A DNA stretch of 64,000 nt from Macrobrachium rosenbergii (taxonomy: Eukaryota > Arthropoda > Malacostraca > Decapoda > Palaemonidae), in contig NC_089768.1 of assembly GCF_040412425.1 (NCBI RefSeq), positions 3,032,501 through 3,096,500 on the forward strand. Reading direction: 5' to 3'. Within the stretch, counting starts at the first letter, position 1, and every line of letters starts with the position of its first letter. This document shows positions 48,848 through 60,601 of the stretch, piece by piece. The notes beneath the pieces were generated by a model. It saw nothing but the letters and a program-made list of their open reading frames with translations. It was not told the DNA's origin and ran no database searches. The position numbers were made by a program, and so were the translations under genes.

Positions 48848-50120
48848 AAAATATACTCTTTACAAACGGAGTATAGTAATTATTATCAGCTAATTCTGGA
48901 GGTTCATGCAGAGTGACTTATGATAATTCAATACAAAGAGAAATTGAATAACAAACAAGGATTAGCGTAGCCTACATTATACTGTGCTCTATATTCACAT
49001 ATACAAACATCAACATAACGAATATGCATCTTTTCCATGGATCTTTTAAAATGTTATGCCTTAATTCACAGTATCCAATAATATTGTAGATATTCTTATA
49101 TATTGCTTTTATATTATAAATTGTGATCGTAACGATCAATGTGTTGGTTTGGAAATCATTTACGCGATGTTTATTTCGATGTGTTTAACTCAGTTCAGAG
49201 AGCTTTTCTTGCTTCTAGTTAGTGTAAATGAATCTCTAGATACTTTATTTATGTGGGGCAAGGTTAATTTTCGTTATACTGTACGAAGTGTTTCTAAGTC
49301 AAAATATCTTATATACGTCTCATTGTGAATTCAATTTAGCTATTTTTTTCGTTAAGAGATGACGTTGGCCGTTTGGGGCATTTGTTTTGTGTAAATAAAA
49401 TCAAGATTCCGTTCGCTATTTTCATTTGATTTCATCACAATACGAGCTTTACGTATTTATCGTTTATCGGCGTAAAATTAGCAGTAATGTGTTCTTTCAT
49501 GCCCAGTAGTTTTGATTAAAATACTTTCTCTCCAAATTTAATTACGGTCGAGTTTCATCCATGTTGCCGATGCATGATAAATTATAGTCATTAGCAGCCT
49601 GAACATTATTTTCTCAGCTTCGGCTACAACTTGCAGCTTAAATTTAGCAGTATATTTCTTTGCCAATCTTTTATCTATACCAAATACGGGTATAATGTAA
49701 AAATATATCAGTCCTATACTAATTAACGTCATTTGTACTATAACCTACGGTAACTGTATATTACCGTATGATGGTTGAAATAAAGCAAAACAGCTGTTGT
49801 TATCCGATTTGGTGATAAACAAAACAACAGTTTCTCGGTTGGCTGTTTATGGCTGTATGCATTTACATAAGAGTATAACGTTACTAACAATACGTTTATC
49901 ATTCTCTTTTACTTTTTTAACTAGAAGATGGGATAAAGAGTTGGATGAAAAGAAGCTGGTCTATTGTAATTTGGTCCCTCTTGCTGCCTGTACGCTACTA
50001 CCTGCGCCCGAGTGAAATTTAAAAATATTTTATAAATATTGATGTATCGGTATTAATTGCTTACCCCATTGCAAAATTGAATTATCGTTAGGTGAAATAT
50101 TGTAACTCGAGTACTACCTG
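48848..50120 (-). pseudogene. Pogo/Tigger-like relic E2, main part
   Basis: Minus-strand copy of E1: right end CTACCTG with GTAACTCGAGTACTACC. Transposase remnants are KKYTAKFKLQVVAEAEK (49690-49620) and ATWMKLDR with TTGHERT (49570-49490), giving a better-preserved helix-turn-helix start than E1. It is interrupted by the DIRS element and itself inserted in MITE F1. Confidence 0.7.
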
Positions 50121-50320
50121 AGTATTTTAATAGTTTTATCACAAACAGTGCATTTAGTTATGACAATGAGAAGAAAATACAGTAATTAGTGAATATTTCT
50201 CAGTGAGAAATACCATGAACCGGTGGATTATCAGCGAATAATGCGTATATATGTTCCATAGAGAAATCTAAAAATAGGCGAGTCCGCGAATCGTGAGACC
50301 GCGAATACGGGGGGTATTTA
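50121..50320. mobile_element. MITE F copy 1, right part
   Basis: Resumes CCTGAGTATTTTAATAGTTT, exactly where copy 59440-59753 continues after AAAAATGCTCATA, and ends at GCGAATACGGGGGGTATTT. Confidence 0.75.
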
Positions 50321-50865
50321 TATTTTATTTGCACTTATACGCTACTATAAAAACTTACGTACAAGTGTGACTTACTCATTTCATTGTAAATCACATACAT
50401 ATATACAATATGCATCTCCGTGTGTGTGCATTCACCTAGTAGATAGAGGGGGAGCTGCTAATTTGAATCTCTAAAACCAGCACAGAGCTTTGGGGAATGT
50501 CTGGACCACCCAGACAGGTAGAAGAAGGACTTCACAGCTAAGCTCAGAAAATTCCCAATTTGATATGCCTTATGTCAGGGCCTTGAGGTCAGATGTCAAA
50601 AGAGGCAGTTATTTGGGTAGACCTATTGGACACCATTCTGCCCGCCACCCACAGAGATCCTCTCTGTCCTTTGTTGACCGAATCAGTGTCAGTGTCCTAG
50701 GCCTATGTCTAAAAAAAAAATTAATTGAACATGAGTCCTTGGTTTACATCTTTTTTTTTTCACTCATCATTGTCTTATAAAGAGGAGGAGATAGATGAAA
50801 GAAGTAAGCTATTTTGGATTAGGGGAATGGTGGAAAAATTTTGAAGATATACAAATATGACTTTT
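50321..50865. other. tra2 intron, no gene seen
   Basis: A 96-codon frame at 50490-50780 has no recognisable domain and is not called. Confidence 0.35.
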
Positions 50866-51270
50866 TAATTTATTTTTTTCATATTTTCCTTGCTATAATT
50901 AATTTTTGCATTTCAATAACTAGGAAAAATAGGCTAGATTTTACATAGTTCTGTGAAATTCCAAGTCTTTTTCTGGGAGATGAGCGGTGAGGCAGTCTCT
51001 CTCTCTCTCACTGAGATTTGAGAGAGAAAAAGAGATTTTTTATGCATATGTAACAAGTATGTTTATTTATTTTGTACAGTTTTATAGATAAAAGTGACTT
51101 ACTTTGTCATTCATTTTTTCTTAATTTCCTTGCTATAATAAGTTTTTGCAATTCAATAACTAGGAAAAATTAGGTTAGACTTTACATAGTTCTTTGACAT
51201 TCCAAGTATTTTTCTAGTAAATAAGCAGTGAGGCAAAAGTCTCTTTCTCTTTCTCTCCCTCTCTCTCTAT
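50866..51270. repeat. Tandem duplication, about 240-bp period
   Basis: CCTTGCTATAATnAnTTTTTGC, TTCAATAACTAGGAAAAAT and TTTACATAGTTCT blocks at 50890-51000 recur at 51128-51250, each followed by a CT-rich tract. Confidence 0.75.
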
Positions 51271-51284
51271 GGCTCTAAAACAGC

Positions 51285-51471
51285 AGAAAGATCAAAATTT
51301 GGAAGGGTTTTTATGAAAAACTCAATAAAAATGCAGGTTACGTCATTTTCAAGACACCCAAAGGATTAAAAGTAAGGTTTTCTTACGATTTTTTACGATT
51401 ATTTCAGATTATGCCGTTTTCGGCTTACGACGCCGTGTCAGAACAGAACCCGTCGTAAACCAGGGACTGCC
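51285..51471 (-). mobile_element. Half of MITE M (relative of family G)
   Basis: Reverse complement begins CAGTCCCTGGTTTACGACGGG and parallels 62789-62975, including GTAACCTGCATTTTTATTGA and a GGCATAA...CCGAAAA block. Only one terminus is present. Confidence 0.65.
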
Positions 51472-51487
51472 TACTAAGTGCCACCTT

Positions 51488-52440
51488 TCAGGTCACATCC
51501 CAATGGATAGTCTTCGTCAAATTGGCTCCAAATTCACCAGTGGGGAAATGATGAACCATGAGGTAATGTTGGGAAAGGTATTTAGGGTCACCTCTTGGCT
51601 CGACAGGTGCCAAGGGGCGTGGATGAAAGACATGAAGGAGGTTGTACCATCCAAAAAATGGCATGCCATAAAGGAGTACATGGCTCCAGCAGGGAAGGCT
51701 CGATCTTAAGTAGCCAAGCATGTGGTCCATGCATGGGCTAATATCATCCTTTAAAGGAGGGATGCCCTTTTGTCGGCTCAGAGACAAACCTCAGCTGATA
51801 GTTGGCTTGGCCTGAGGAATAGCCCCCTCACGGATGTGTCCATGTACTTCCCTTCAGAGCTGCTGAGCCAGGCAGTGACCGACAAGAGAGAAGACATGAA
51901 GGACTCCCTCTCAGCGGCCTTGCTTAGGTTGGCTCCAAGAGGGCTGTCAATTGGCACAGAGATCCACAGTAGGCCCACAATGACTTTGAGACAGTAGTTT
52001 CCCCCCCTTAGTTTCAACAACAGGGACTCCCAACCCCTCAGGGAAAAACATGAAAGGAAGGAAGGCAGTCCCTCCCAACCTCCCAGCACCTCCGTCTCAG
52101 GAAGTGCAACAGGTTGGGGAAGAGAGGGGGGCACTAGATGAGGTTTGGACGTTTCCACCCCCTTCATCAGACCAAGGCGGGAGGCTGTCTTGGAAACAAG
52201 CGGCCAGAGTGGCAGCAGTACAGAGTGGAGGACTGGACAATCCAGACCCTCAGGAAGGGATACGTCCTCCCCTTTGAGCAGATACAATTTCACTTGAGAG
52301 AATTCACAGCTTTTCAGTAAGCCTCTGCTGACTGATCTCTCTGCAATTGTGCAAGCCTGGGACCAACTATTGACAAGTCATTACCTCAATTTGGTTTTCA
52401 TAGCCCAACAACAACAAGAAAGTACATAATTCAATACAGG
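51488..52440 (+). pseudogene. DIRS-like gag/pol relic, plus strand
   Basis: Broken plus-strand frames recall the C-terminal Gag and Gag-Pol junction of DIRS-type elements: LRNSPLTDVSMYFPSELL and DKREDMKDSLSAALLRLAP (51800-51930), then GGRLSWKQAARVAAVQ followed in another frame by WTIQTLRKGYVLPF (52170-52280), the pre-RT motif seen in the complete element near 45850 (SVIKEGYKIPF). It lies head-to-head with, and within about 40 bp of, tra2 exon 52645-52477. Family assignment is by pattern only. Confidence 0.5.
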
Positions 52441-52476
52441 TCATACAATACATGTAAAAATACATTCATAACTTAC

Positions 52477-52645
52477 TTTTGAGTCCAAAACCACTTGAAC
52501 TTTTTCTAGGGGTCCAAATTTATCAAAAATCTGGTGCAACTGCCTTTCTGTTGTATAGACACTGAGTCCAAAAACCCCCAGACATTTGGAAGGTTCGGGG
52601 TTATCTCGGGTACCAATGTGTCGACGACGATTTGACATTGGAGAT
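52477..52645 (-). CDS. tra2: transformer-2 exon (end of RS region and first half of RRM)
   Basis: The acceptor AACTTTGCAG (AG at 52647-52646) is followed by the third base of a split codon and [20 protein letters not shown], the conserved Tra2 entry into the RRM. RNP2 is LGVFGLS, then [20 protein letters not shown] and VLDSK. The donor is TCAAAA|GTAAGT (GT at 52476-52475), and the join to 32142 is in phase 0. The internal ATG at 52638 is probably not the start: in other animals this SPMSNR segment follows a long RS-rich N-terminus, although short isoforms starting at such a Met are conceivable. Confidence 0.92.
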
Positions 52646-52649
52646 CTGC

Positions 52650-53494
52650 AAAGTTAAAAACCTAATCTTTAATACTGTTTATTAATCATCCTACGCCCAG
52701 CCAAGCTTAATAAAATTTATATGATGATTTAGAAATTTAAGGCAATCAACCAAAAATAATGACCAGTACTCTTAAAACAATATATCTTACACATGAAAAA
52801 AAAGAGTAAATGCACTCTTCTTTATGAAAACCTATTACAAGACTGCTTTAAATGCTCCAATCACCAATAGTTTTGACACCATTTCCTGTTATTTATGTTT
52901 TTCATAAAAGACTAGGCCTAAAAATTAAATGAAATATACTAATATCCAATGGACATCACTTCAGCAGTTTACTATTAATGTAACAATATATATAATCAGT
53001 TACCTGCACTAGGTATTTTTTTTCAACGAAGCCCTTCCAAATTCTGAATATGAACATGCTTAAATCCAAAATGTCAAGACATCTAATGCATACATCTTGG
53101 GTTGACATTATCAACATTCCTATTAAAGTGCACTTAAGTTTAAACACACCAGAGTCAGAACTACTCAAAAGGGGATGGCCACAGAATTTGTTCATGACTA
53201 AAGAGTAGGTCCATAGCTGAATCCCAATTGTTAGTTTTCTCTAGACTATCAGACAAAGCTGAAATTTTCAGCTAAATTGTTTAGGAGGATATAGATAAAA
53301 GTAGGTGCTAATGAGCAGTACATGACTAAAGCAAGCCCAGAGGGATCTCAGCAATATATGTAACAGAAGTAGGCCTAATTAGTGATGCGTGCTTTCTTTG
53401 TGTGTTTGCCAATGATGACTAACTCAAGAACCCTTTGTAATCTGCTTATTGTGCACCTACTTCAATTTCTGCTGATTCTCAATTTTACATATTC
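52650..53494. other. tra2 upstream intron, no gene seen
   Basis: AT-rich unique sequence. The 79-codon minus frame at 52956-53195 has no recognisable motif and no RS content. Confidence 0.4.
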
Positions 53495-53509
53495 TATAAG
53501 CAGCATGAG

Positions 53510-53789
53510 ATTCTTCATTGGAGGGGTGGGTAGAGCTCTCAGCTAGCACGCTGTTGGCCCAGCGTTCGACTCTCCGACCGGCCAATGAAGAATTAGAGGA
53601 ATTTATTTCTGGTGGTAGAAATTCATTTCTCGTCATAATGTGGTTCGGATTCCACAATAAGCTGTAGGTCCCGTTGCTAGGTAACCAGTTGGTTCTTAGC
53701 CACGTAAAATAAATCTAATCCTTCGGGCCAGGACTAGGAGAGCTGTTAATCAGCTCAGTGGTTTGGTTAAACTAAGGTATACTTAACTT
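53510..53789 (+). mobile_element. tRNA-derived SINE
   Basis: The 5' part has pol III promoter-like boxes: TGGGTAGAGCTCTC (A box) and GCGTTCGACTCTCC (B box) about 35 bp apart, as in a tRNA gene. A non-tRNA body follows (GTTGCTAGGTAACCAGTTGG, CTAATCCTTCGGGCCAG), ending CAGTGGTTTGGTTAAACTAA. Imperfect 15-bp duplications TATAAnCAGCATGnG flank it (53495-53509, 53790-53804). SINEs are copied by LINE machinery. Only the 3' end of the family is seen again, at 39717. Confidence 0.85.
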
Positions 53790-53804
53790 TATAATCAGCA
53801 TGTG

Positions 53805-54165
53805 CACCTTTAGCTAGGTTTGCACTATGTGGTGCCTGGAACAACTTTTCTTAAAAAAGGGTCTAATGTGTTGAAGAAAATAGTCTACTGGGTGGTTGGC
53901 AATCAGGAACAAGCATTTCCTTGCATATTTGGTTTCACAGACAAGAATCAAAATTTCCATATGTCTTCTGTGCAGCCAAAACCCTCTTTTTGGACATTCG
54001 TAACTAACTTCTAGTTTTATTATCTAGTCTATTTTTTTATGCAAATGTTTTGCAAAGCTGTTTTCTTTTTCAGTCTTGTATAATATGCTAAGCACAAATT
54101 TGAAATAAATTTATTAGCATTAGGTTTTGGCCTAAGAGAGTCAAGTATTTGGACTTGGTGGTCTT
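53805..54165. other. No gene seen
   Basis: A 64-codon plus frame (53820-54014) is open but unrecognised. Confidence 0.35.
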
Positions 54166-54279
54166 GTTAAACTCACCGTCATTGCCTCCAAAGCTGTGTG
54201 ACACAGGGCCTCTGTAAAATTCTGCCACTCACATCTTTCCTGTACTTTCTCTTACGTAAATCTTCACTCATCTCCAGCA

Positions 54280-56090
54280 TCCCCTCTTACAGATCCCATC
54301 CAAGTAGGAGTAGGAATAAGCAGGAATAAGCAAAGGAATAGCACTGATATTGTGAACAGTAGTGACAAGGTTAACCCTTAGTGGATGGATTGAGCTTGAG
54401 TGTGAAGTAAAACAGGTTTGGGGAGGTGGACAGATTGAGCTTGAGTGTGAAGCAGAATTACACACCACTGTTATGGTAATAATGATTCGAAACAAAGGTG
54501 CCAATACTTCTATATGCTATAAATTCACTAATGGCAACTTTTATACAGACGTGAGAGTTAGGCCAGTATCAGTAATGCTTGTGACTTCGAGGGGGAAGGT
54601 ACTGCATCTCTCTCTCTCACATGAGTCTTTGTGTAAATTTGCTTGTAAATATACGAAGGGGTTGCTGTTGTTTTTTGTTTTTGTCTTTTATGATAGTTTG
54701 TCAGTTGTAAATGTAATTTTACAAAGAAAATTGCAAAGAAATATTACAAAAAGCATGTAAAAGTAAAAAAAAAAAGTTACTGAATCTTCCTTCTCGTAAA
54801 CTTACCTGAATATTTTACAACAAATATGCAAAAAATTTTTTACTGCTTTTATTTCTTATCTGTTTTGTTATTGTGTGAGCAGTAATAATAATTTTACAAA
54901 ATCCAAAAAACTTATTTATTAGAAAAAACATATATAAGTTGGTAAAATTTACGTTTGTCTTGTAAATGAGGCCCCACAAGGGGTTGTAAATAGTCATTTT
55001 CAACTTCTCGTGGAAGGTAGGGAAAATTTTTAAGAATTTTTTTATTTGTACAGTGTGACTGTATGTGTCATTCTCTTTCCATTGATGTGATTTTTTTTTT
55101 TTTTTTTTTTTGTCGACCTCAAAGTTTCCCCGGTCTGGGGTGCTGCACATTGATAAATTATGCCGTCCCTTAAGGGTTAAATGTTATAGGTGTGGAAGAG
55201 GAGGACATAAGATGAGAAAATATAGATAGACATTAGGAGCCTTTCTTTGCATGTTGTATGGTAGGCAATTGTGTAGAAGAATATACAAAGGTGGAGACAG
55301 TCAGTTGTTTCAAGTATAGAAAATTAGGACATATAACAAGAAAGTGTGAACTTCAAGGGAATGTCAGTGTATGCTGAAATTGTGGCAGGACAAGTCATTT
55401 TGCCCGATTTGTGATATGCCTTGGACTAAATGTGTCCTATGTGGGGAAAAAAGGTCATGCAACAGGAGTGTGTAGGAGGTCAAGTATGAATCAAGGTGTG
55501 AATGGGGTGAATGGAGAGCAGAGTCAGGGATACGGAGTAAGAAGGGGGTTTGTCGGGTGAACCCTCAGTATCAGTGGTTGAGAATGTGAATGAATACCGG
55601 CTCGAAAGAGATGATGACGTGAGTACACGAGAGGAAAGTTTGCTAGAAAAGAAACAATTAGTTTTAGTAAAGACAGTTAAGACTAAGAAGAAGGGAAACG
55701 GCACAAAAAGAAGGATAGTGTAAGCATAGGAGTAAAGGTTGAAGAATTAGCTGAATAGATAATGAACTAGATCATATATTTAGTATTTTTATGTCTTCCA
55801 TTAAGGAACTTGATGACTCTGACATACTTGGCAATGATGATTTAGATAGGGTGAATACCATGAAGGAAGCATTAGATAATAATGATGAAGTGTTATGTGA
55901 ATTAACTACAGATATTGAAGAATTCCACGGATTTAGAGAAAGTAGTCCAATAGTTAGTCAGGGAATTTTAGAAGTTAGCTAGATATCAGGTTGGTTTGGA
56001 CAGTAGTAATAGGACAGATTTAAATAGTAGTAGTAAGTATGATAGCTTGGATAGCAATAAGGATACAGATGACTATGATTAATTACCCGG
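54280..56090 (+). pseudogene. Retroelement gag relic with several CCHC zinc knuckles, split by element K
   Basis: After the TTAA element K, the plus strand from 55177 reads CYRCGRGGHKMRK, then in shifted frames CFKYRKLGHITRKC, a CGRTSHFAR-like knuckle, and CVLCGEKxGHATGVCRR: a tandem array of CX2CX4HX4C motifs typical of retroelement Gag or LINE ORF1 proteins. An acidic segment follows (SSIKELDDSDILGNDD, 55791-55982). The codon broken at the TTAA is restored if K is removed. Several stops and shifts show it is decayed. The element family is not determined. Confidence 0.6.
54375..55176. mobile_element. TTAA-flanked non-autonomous element K
   Basis: Starts CCCTTAGTGGATGG and ends (reverse complement) CCCTTAAGGGACGG, flanked by TTAA at 54371-54374 and 55177-55180. 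A short direct duplication (ATTGAGCTTGAGTGTGAAG) is near the left end. A truncated relative lies at 19209. Inserted in the zinc-knuckle array of the gag relic. Confidence 0.7.
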
Positions 56091-58126
56091 TAATCTGTGT
56101 ATTAATTTATAACCTGGATAAAATTTTATGAAAATGTTGAGGCAAAAAATATACGACTGGGTTAGATTGACTTGAGTCAGAACAATGAAGCAGCCATATA
56201 TTGGCCATTCTAGATTGCATATATGAAATATGAAATTTGTAATGTAAATTACTGTAAATTTTTATATTGAATAATAGTGTATTTTATATCACTGGTCTCT
56301 CTCTTTCATTAATACTAATACAGGTTGTAACGCTATCTCGTTGCAGGTCTGCTGTGGTGGGAGGTATTATTCTGACGTGGTTTTCATGGCATTGTGTCAG
56401 AAGTGAATTAAGAAGAGGCAATAGAAAGTAAGCAGGTGTTGTGAGTACCTGATAAGAGATTGGTATAAAGTTGTCGGTAAACTGTGTGTAGTCTGGTGTG
56501 TGCAGTATTTTTAATCTATCGTATGGTAAACAGGGCCTGCAAGGAAATGGAAAGCAAGCAAGGACACTGATAAGAGGCTTGTGCAAAACTGACAACTGCC
56601 AAACATAAGAAATCTGTACCAACACTGTTTAAAAACTCTTGTAACCTAAATACACTGTGCATCAAAACTGGAAACAATTAGTCTGCATGTCAATATGCAA
56701 AGAATATGAAGAAATTGGAGACTAGTGTTCTGTCTGTCCTTGTTTGCACTGTCTGTACTGTTGTGAACCATTCATATCACTAAAAGAAGTTGTCATAAGA
56801 CTGTTGTTAGCAATACTTTGTAAAAAAAAAGAAAAAAAAAAAAAGTCAGGCCAGCATAAGTATGATATTATCATAAATTACAGAGCAAACTGATTGACTG
56901 ATTGTAGGTTAGTTCCTGTTTAGGTAGGGATTGGTTCAGTGAATTATTGTCAACAGGAATTTAGAGTTAACCTGTGCTGACTGTAATTTTTTGGGAGTAA
57001 AATTAGTACCAAGATTGTTGAAGTAACCACCGATCTTACTCCATACCTCTTCAAATAATGAACACTGATTCCTAAGAAAAAATCATGACTGTGTGAAGAG
57101 CAAACAGGCTGTAGATGCCCACCATGCAATAACTCAACAGAGCTGCTAGGGGAAGGGCTACTCCTTACTGCATCCTATCCCCAGTCCGCAGACCTGGAGT
57201 AGGGGGCTGTACAATGGTTCCCAGTGTGAGCCCAAAGCGTACATCTGGAGGGCGAAGGGGTGGTCCTCATGTCCACGTAAGCCTTTCCCAAAACACTTAC
57301 CTCTACCGGAAGTAAGATGTTCACCATGCAGTAAACTGGCACTTTTGCTCTCCTGCCATTTGGATTAGTGACCAATAGACATCCGTCTCAACTTCTGACT
57401 CGCTTTGAACTTCTTCTTCAACCTACAGCAAAGAGGAGTCCGGGAACAAGGAGGAAGACAACAATGACGAACTAACTAGATGACAATGACAAGGAGGATG
57501 ATGAGGGGGAAGAACAACAAGAGTGCTTCTTCCTTGTAGCTGACTTGTATGATTTATACTCATCCTGCACACTGAAGAGGTGGTTGAGGCTGGAGGGAGA
57601 GTAGTTACAATGTCACCTGCTACGCTACAGGAATCACCACAGCCACTGGAGGATCATTTTAACACACAAGGAAGACATGGGAATTGCAAAAAGCAGCAGC
57701 AGACACATTGGTGGTTGGTTGGTTGGTCAATCCTTCCTGCAAGTGAATCCAGGGAGGGAACTAGTGATGAACTACCTGGAATACTCAAAGATGGCAAGAT
57801 TTTTATAGGGTAGTCAAAGGAAGTCATCTACATCCACCCCTGCAGATGAGGAACGAGTAGTTCATGGGTGACATTGCCAACCTAGGAGAGGATAAGCCAG
57901 AAGTAGGAGCAAGTGGGATAGTAGCTGGAGGCCAGAAGGAGCTAGAAGGGTTTAGCAGTGTATTCCCAGCTTAGTGATACACTCCTATGAAACTGGCAAA
58001 GCCTTCTTGGGCTTCCTCCACCTCCTTAATATACTTCCCCCAATGAAGTGGAGTCCAAGATGCACAACCATCATACAGAAGAGAACACTTACATTACCTT
58101 CCTCTACAAGTAGCACAATACATATA
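56091..58126. other. No gene supported
   Basis: Frames of 60-113 codons on both strands (for example 56284-56625 minus, 57580-57813 plus) show no recognisable domain. Somewhat GC-richer between 57100 and 57900 with acidic (GAC/GAG) runs, perhaps an old retroelement body. A single-exon fragment of an unrecognised gene cannot be excluded. Confidence 0.35.
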
Positions 58127-58655
58127 CAGACGCTCCTCTACTTACAAACTTTCAAAGATACAAACAACCGTGACTGTAAATTAAAATATGTTCAATGAGC
58201 TTCGTCTGCCACCTGTAAGTTCAAACTTTGTATTGTGCACCTCTGCTTAGTTACATGGTGTATTGAGCTGCAAATCCATGGCCACTCAAAAATATCACAA
58301 AAAGTTCTCCACCTGTAATCTGGATGTCCAATAACAAAGCCTGGCTGTACTGCTGCTAAAGTGCTCTATAAATTGTACTATTATCATCACATTTTATTTA
58401 GGTTTTACGTATCATTCATATTAGTAAAGCACTCTTTAAATTCTACTATTATCATCACAATTTATTTATGTTTTATGAACCATTTGTATTAATAAAGTAC
58501 TCTATAAAATACAGTACTAGCATTGTGTTTTAGGATGGAAAAAAATATAGTACTGTATGTATTGACTGCACTTATATTGAATTGTACTTATGAACAAATC
58601 AAGATATGAACAGCCATCTGGAATGTAACTAGTTCATAAGCGGAGAAGCATCTCT
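58127..58655. mobile_element. MITE N (Tigger-like termini)
   Basis: Left CAGACGCTCCTCTACTTACA and reverse-complemented right AGAGATGCTTCTCCGCTTAT form imperfect inverted repeats next to TA. A block with TATCATCACA and TTTATTTA is duplicated inside (58380-58470). Non-coding. Confidence 0.55.
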
Positions 58656-59439
58656 ATGGAACTAATCATACTGGAGAATTGAAATGACTACATGGTCACC
58701 CACGTCATACCAATGGCATTGGTCATGTTTTTTCTCCTTACTTGAAAAAACAGGACCACAAGGCACAGCGAACACGCAAAAAGTATTTAAACAATGTACA
58801 CAGTGAGGAAAAGGGTACAGGAAGCAATGGCAGCAAGCTGCTTGTCCAAAATTTAACAAGCAAACAAGCCTTCTTTGCTGGTTGCCTTAAAAAAACTTTA
58901 GTGGCAAGTGTGAGGGGAGTAAGGGATCACCCCATTTCTCCACCAGTCAACTACCTTGTTACCAATGCAATGGCTGTTCCAACGCTCTCCACTCAGCTCT
59001 CCTGGCCCTCTCACCCTGTAAGCACTTACCGTGGCCTGCCCCTCATTATACTGGGCCAGTCAAAACCAACAAACAAAATAACATTAAAGTGACACCCATG
59101 TACTTCAACCAATCACATTCACAAAAGCCCTCAAGAAGTCAAACGCCAGAGTACCCCACTTCACCCATCCTGCCTGGCCTTTCCCCCAAACAATCACCCT
59201 TTCTAAGTCTGCTTATGCCTGTAAACAGCATTAAAACACTTCCTTCTGCCCATGCAGTATAGGTAACCATCTGTGGTATATTTTAATTTTGATAAATTTG
59301 TACATATTTTACATCTATATTATTTTGCTGGGGTCCTCCAGATAGTGTCAAGTTTCAGAAATGTGAAACTATGTATGTATAGATTTATGTATATGTACAT
59401 ACATAAGTATCTATGTGTACATTACATATTATAAATATA
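58656..59439. other. No gene supported
   Basis: A 116-codon plus frame (58742-59092) is open, but no domain is recognised and no splice context supports it. Confidence 0.35.
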
Positions 59440-59885
<446 letters not shown>

Positions 59886-59892
59886 ATGTATA

Positions 59893-60121
59893 CAGGCAGT
59901 CCCTGGTCATTGGCAGGGTTCCGTTCTCGACAGCGTGATGATAACTGAAAATCAGTGATAATAACGCCGGTCCCCGATTATCGGCACTGATAACAGGGGA
60001 TCAGCACCGCCGATAACTGAGGACCAGTGCCGATAACCAGGAATTGGTGTCAAAAATCCAGTCATCACCGTCGCTAGACAAACGCCGTAAAACCAGGTCG
60101 CCGATAACAAGGGATTGCTTG
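59893..60121. mobile_element. Palindromic MITE, family G copy 5
   Basis: CAGGCAGTCCCTGGTCATTG to GATAACAAGGGATTGCTTG with TA on both sides; interior of GATAACnGGGGATCAGC-type repeats. Confidence 0.75.
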
Positions 60122-60150
60122 TATATATATGTATGTATAATGTGGTAATA

Positions 60151-60269
60151 CAGTACCTCGATCTTACATGATTCAACTTGCACGAATTCACAGACACACG
60201 AACTTTTCATTGGAACCTAACTAACTGTCACATGCGATTTTTTCACAGACATGCAACATTTGTGAATCT

Positions 60270-60340
<71 letters not shown>

Positions 60341-60398
60341 GGGTTGTCCTTATACTTATGAGCACAAAATTATCAATTATTACATAGACAGAAAATAA

Positions 60399-60477
<79 letters not shown>

Positions 60478-60512
60478 CATTACTTGAAATATCAAGTTAA
60501 ATTATTTATGAA

Positions 60513-60601
<89 letters not shown>

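Noticed and set aside
52441..52638. A separate 65-residue protein starting at ATG 52638
   Set aside because: It is an internal tra2 exon: consensus acceptor and donor, conserved residues upstream of the ATG, and in-frame continuation at 32142.
53520..53590. Functional tRNA gene
   Set aside because: A and B boxes are present but the acceptor and anticodon stems do not fold and the SINE body follows; it is a SINE head.
58742..59092. 116-codon plus-strand frame as a host gene
   Set aside because: No recognisable domain, no splice sites fitting a larger gene and composition like surrounding non-coding DNA.
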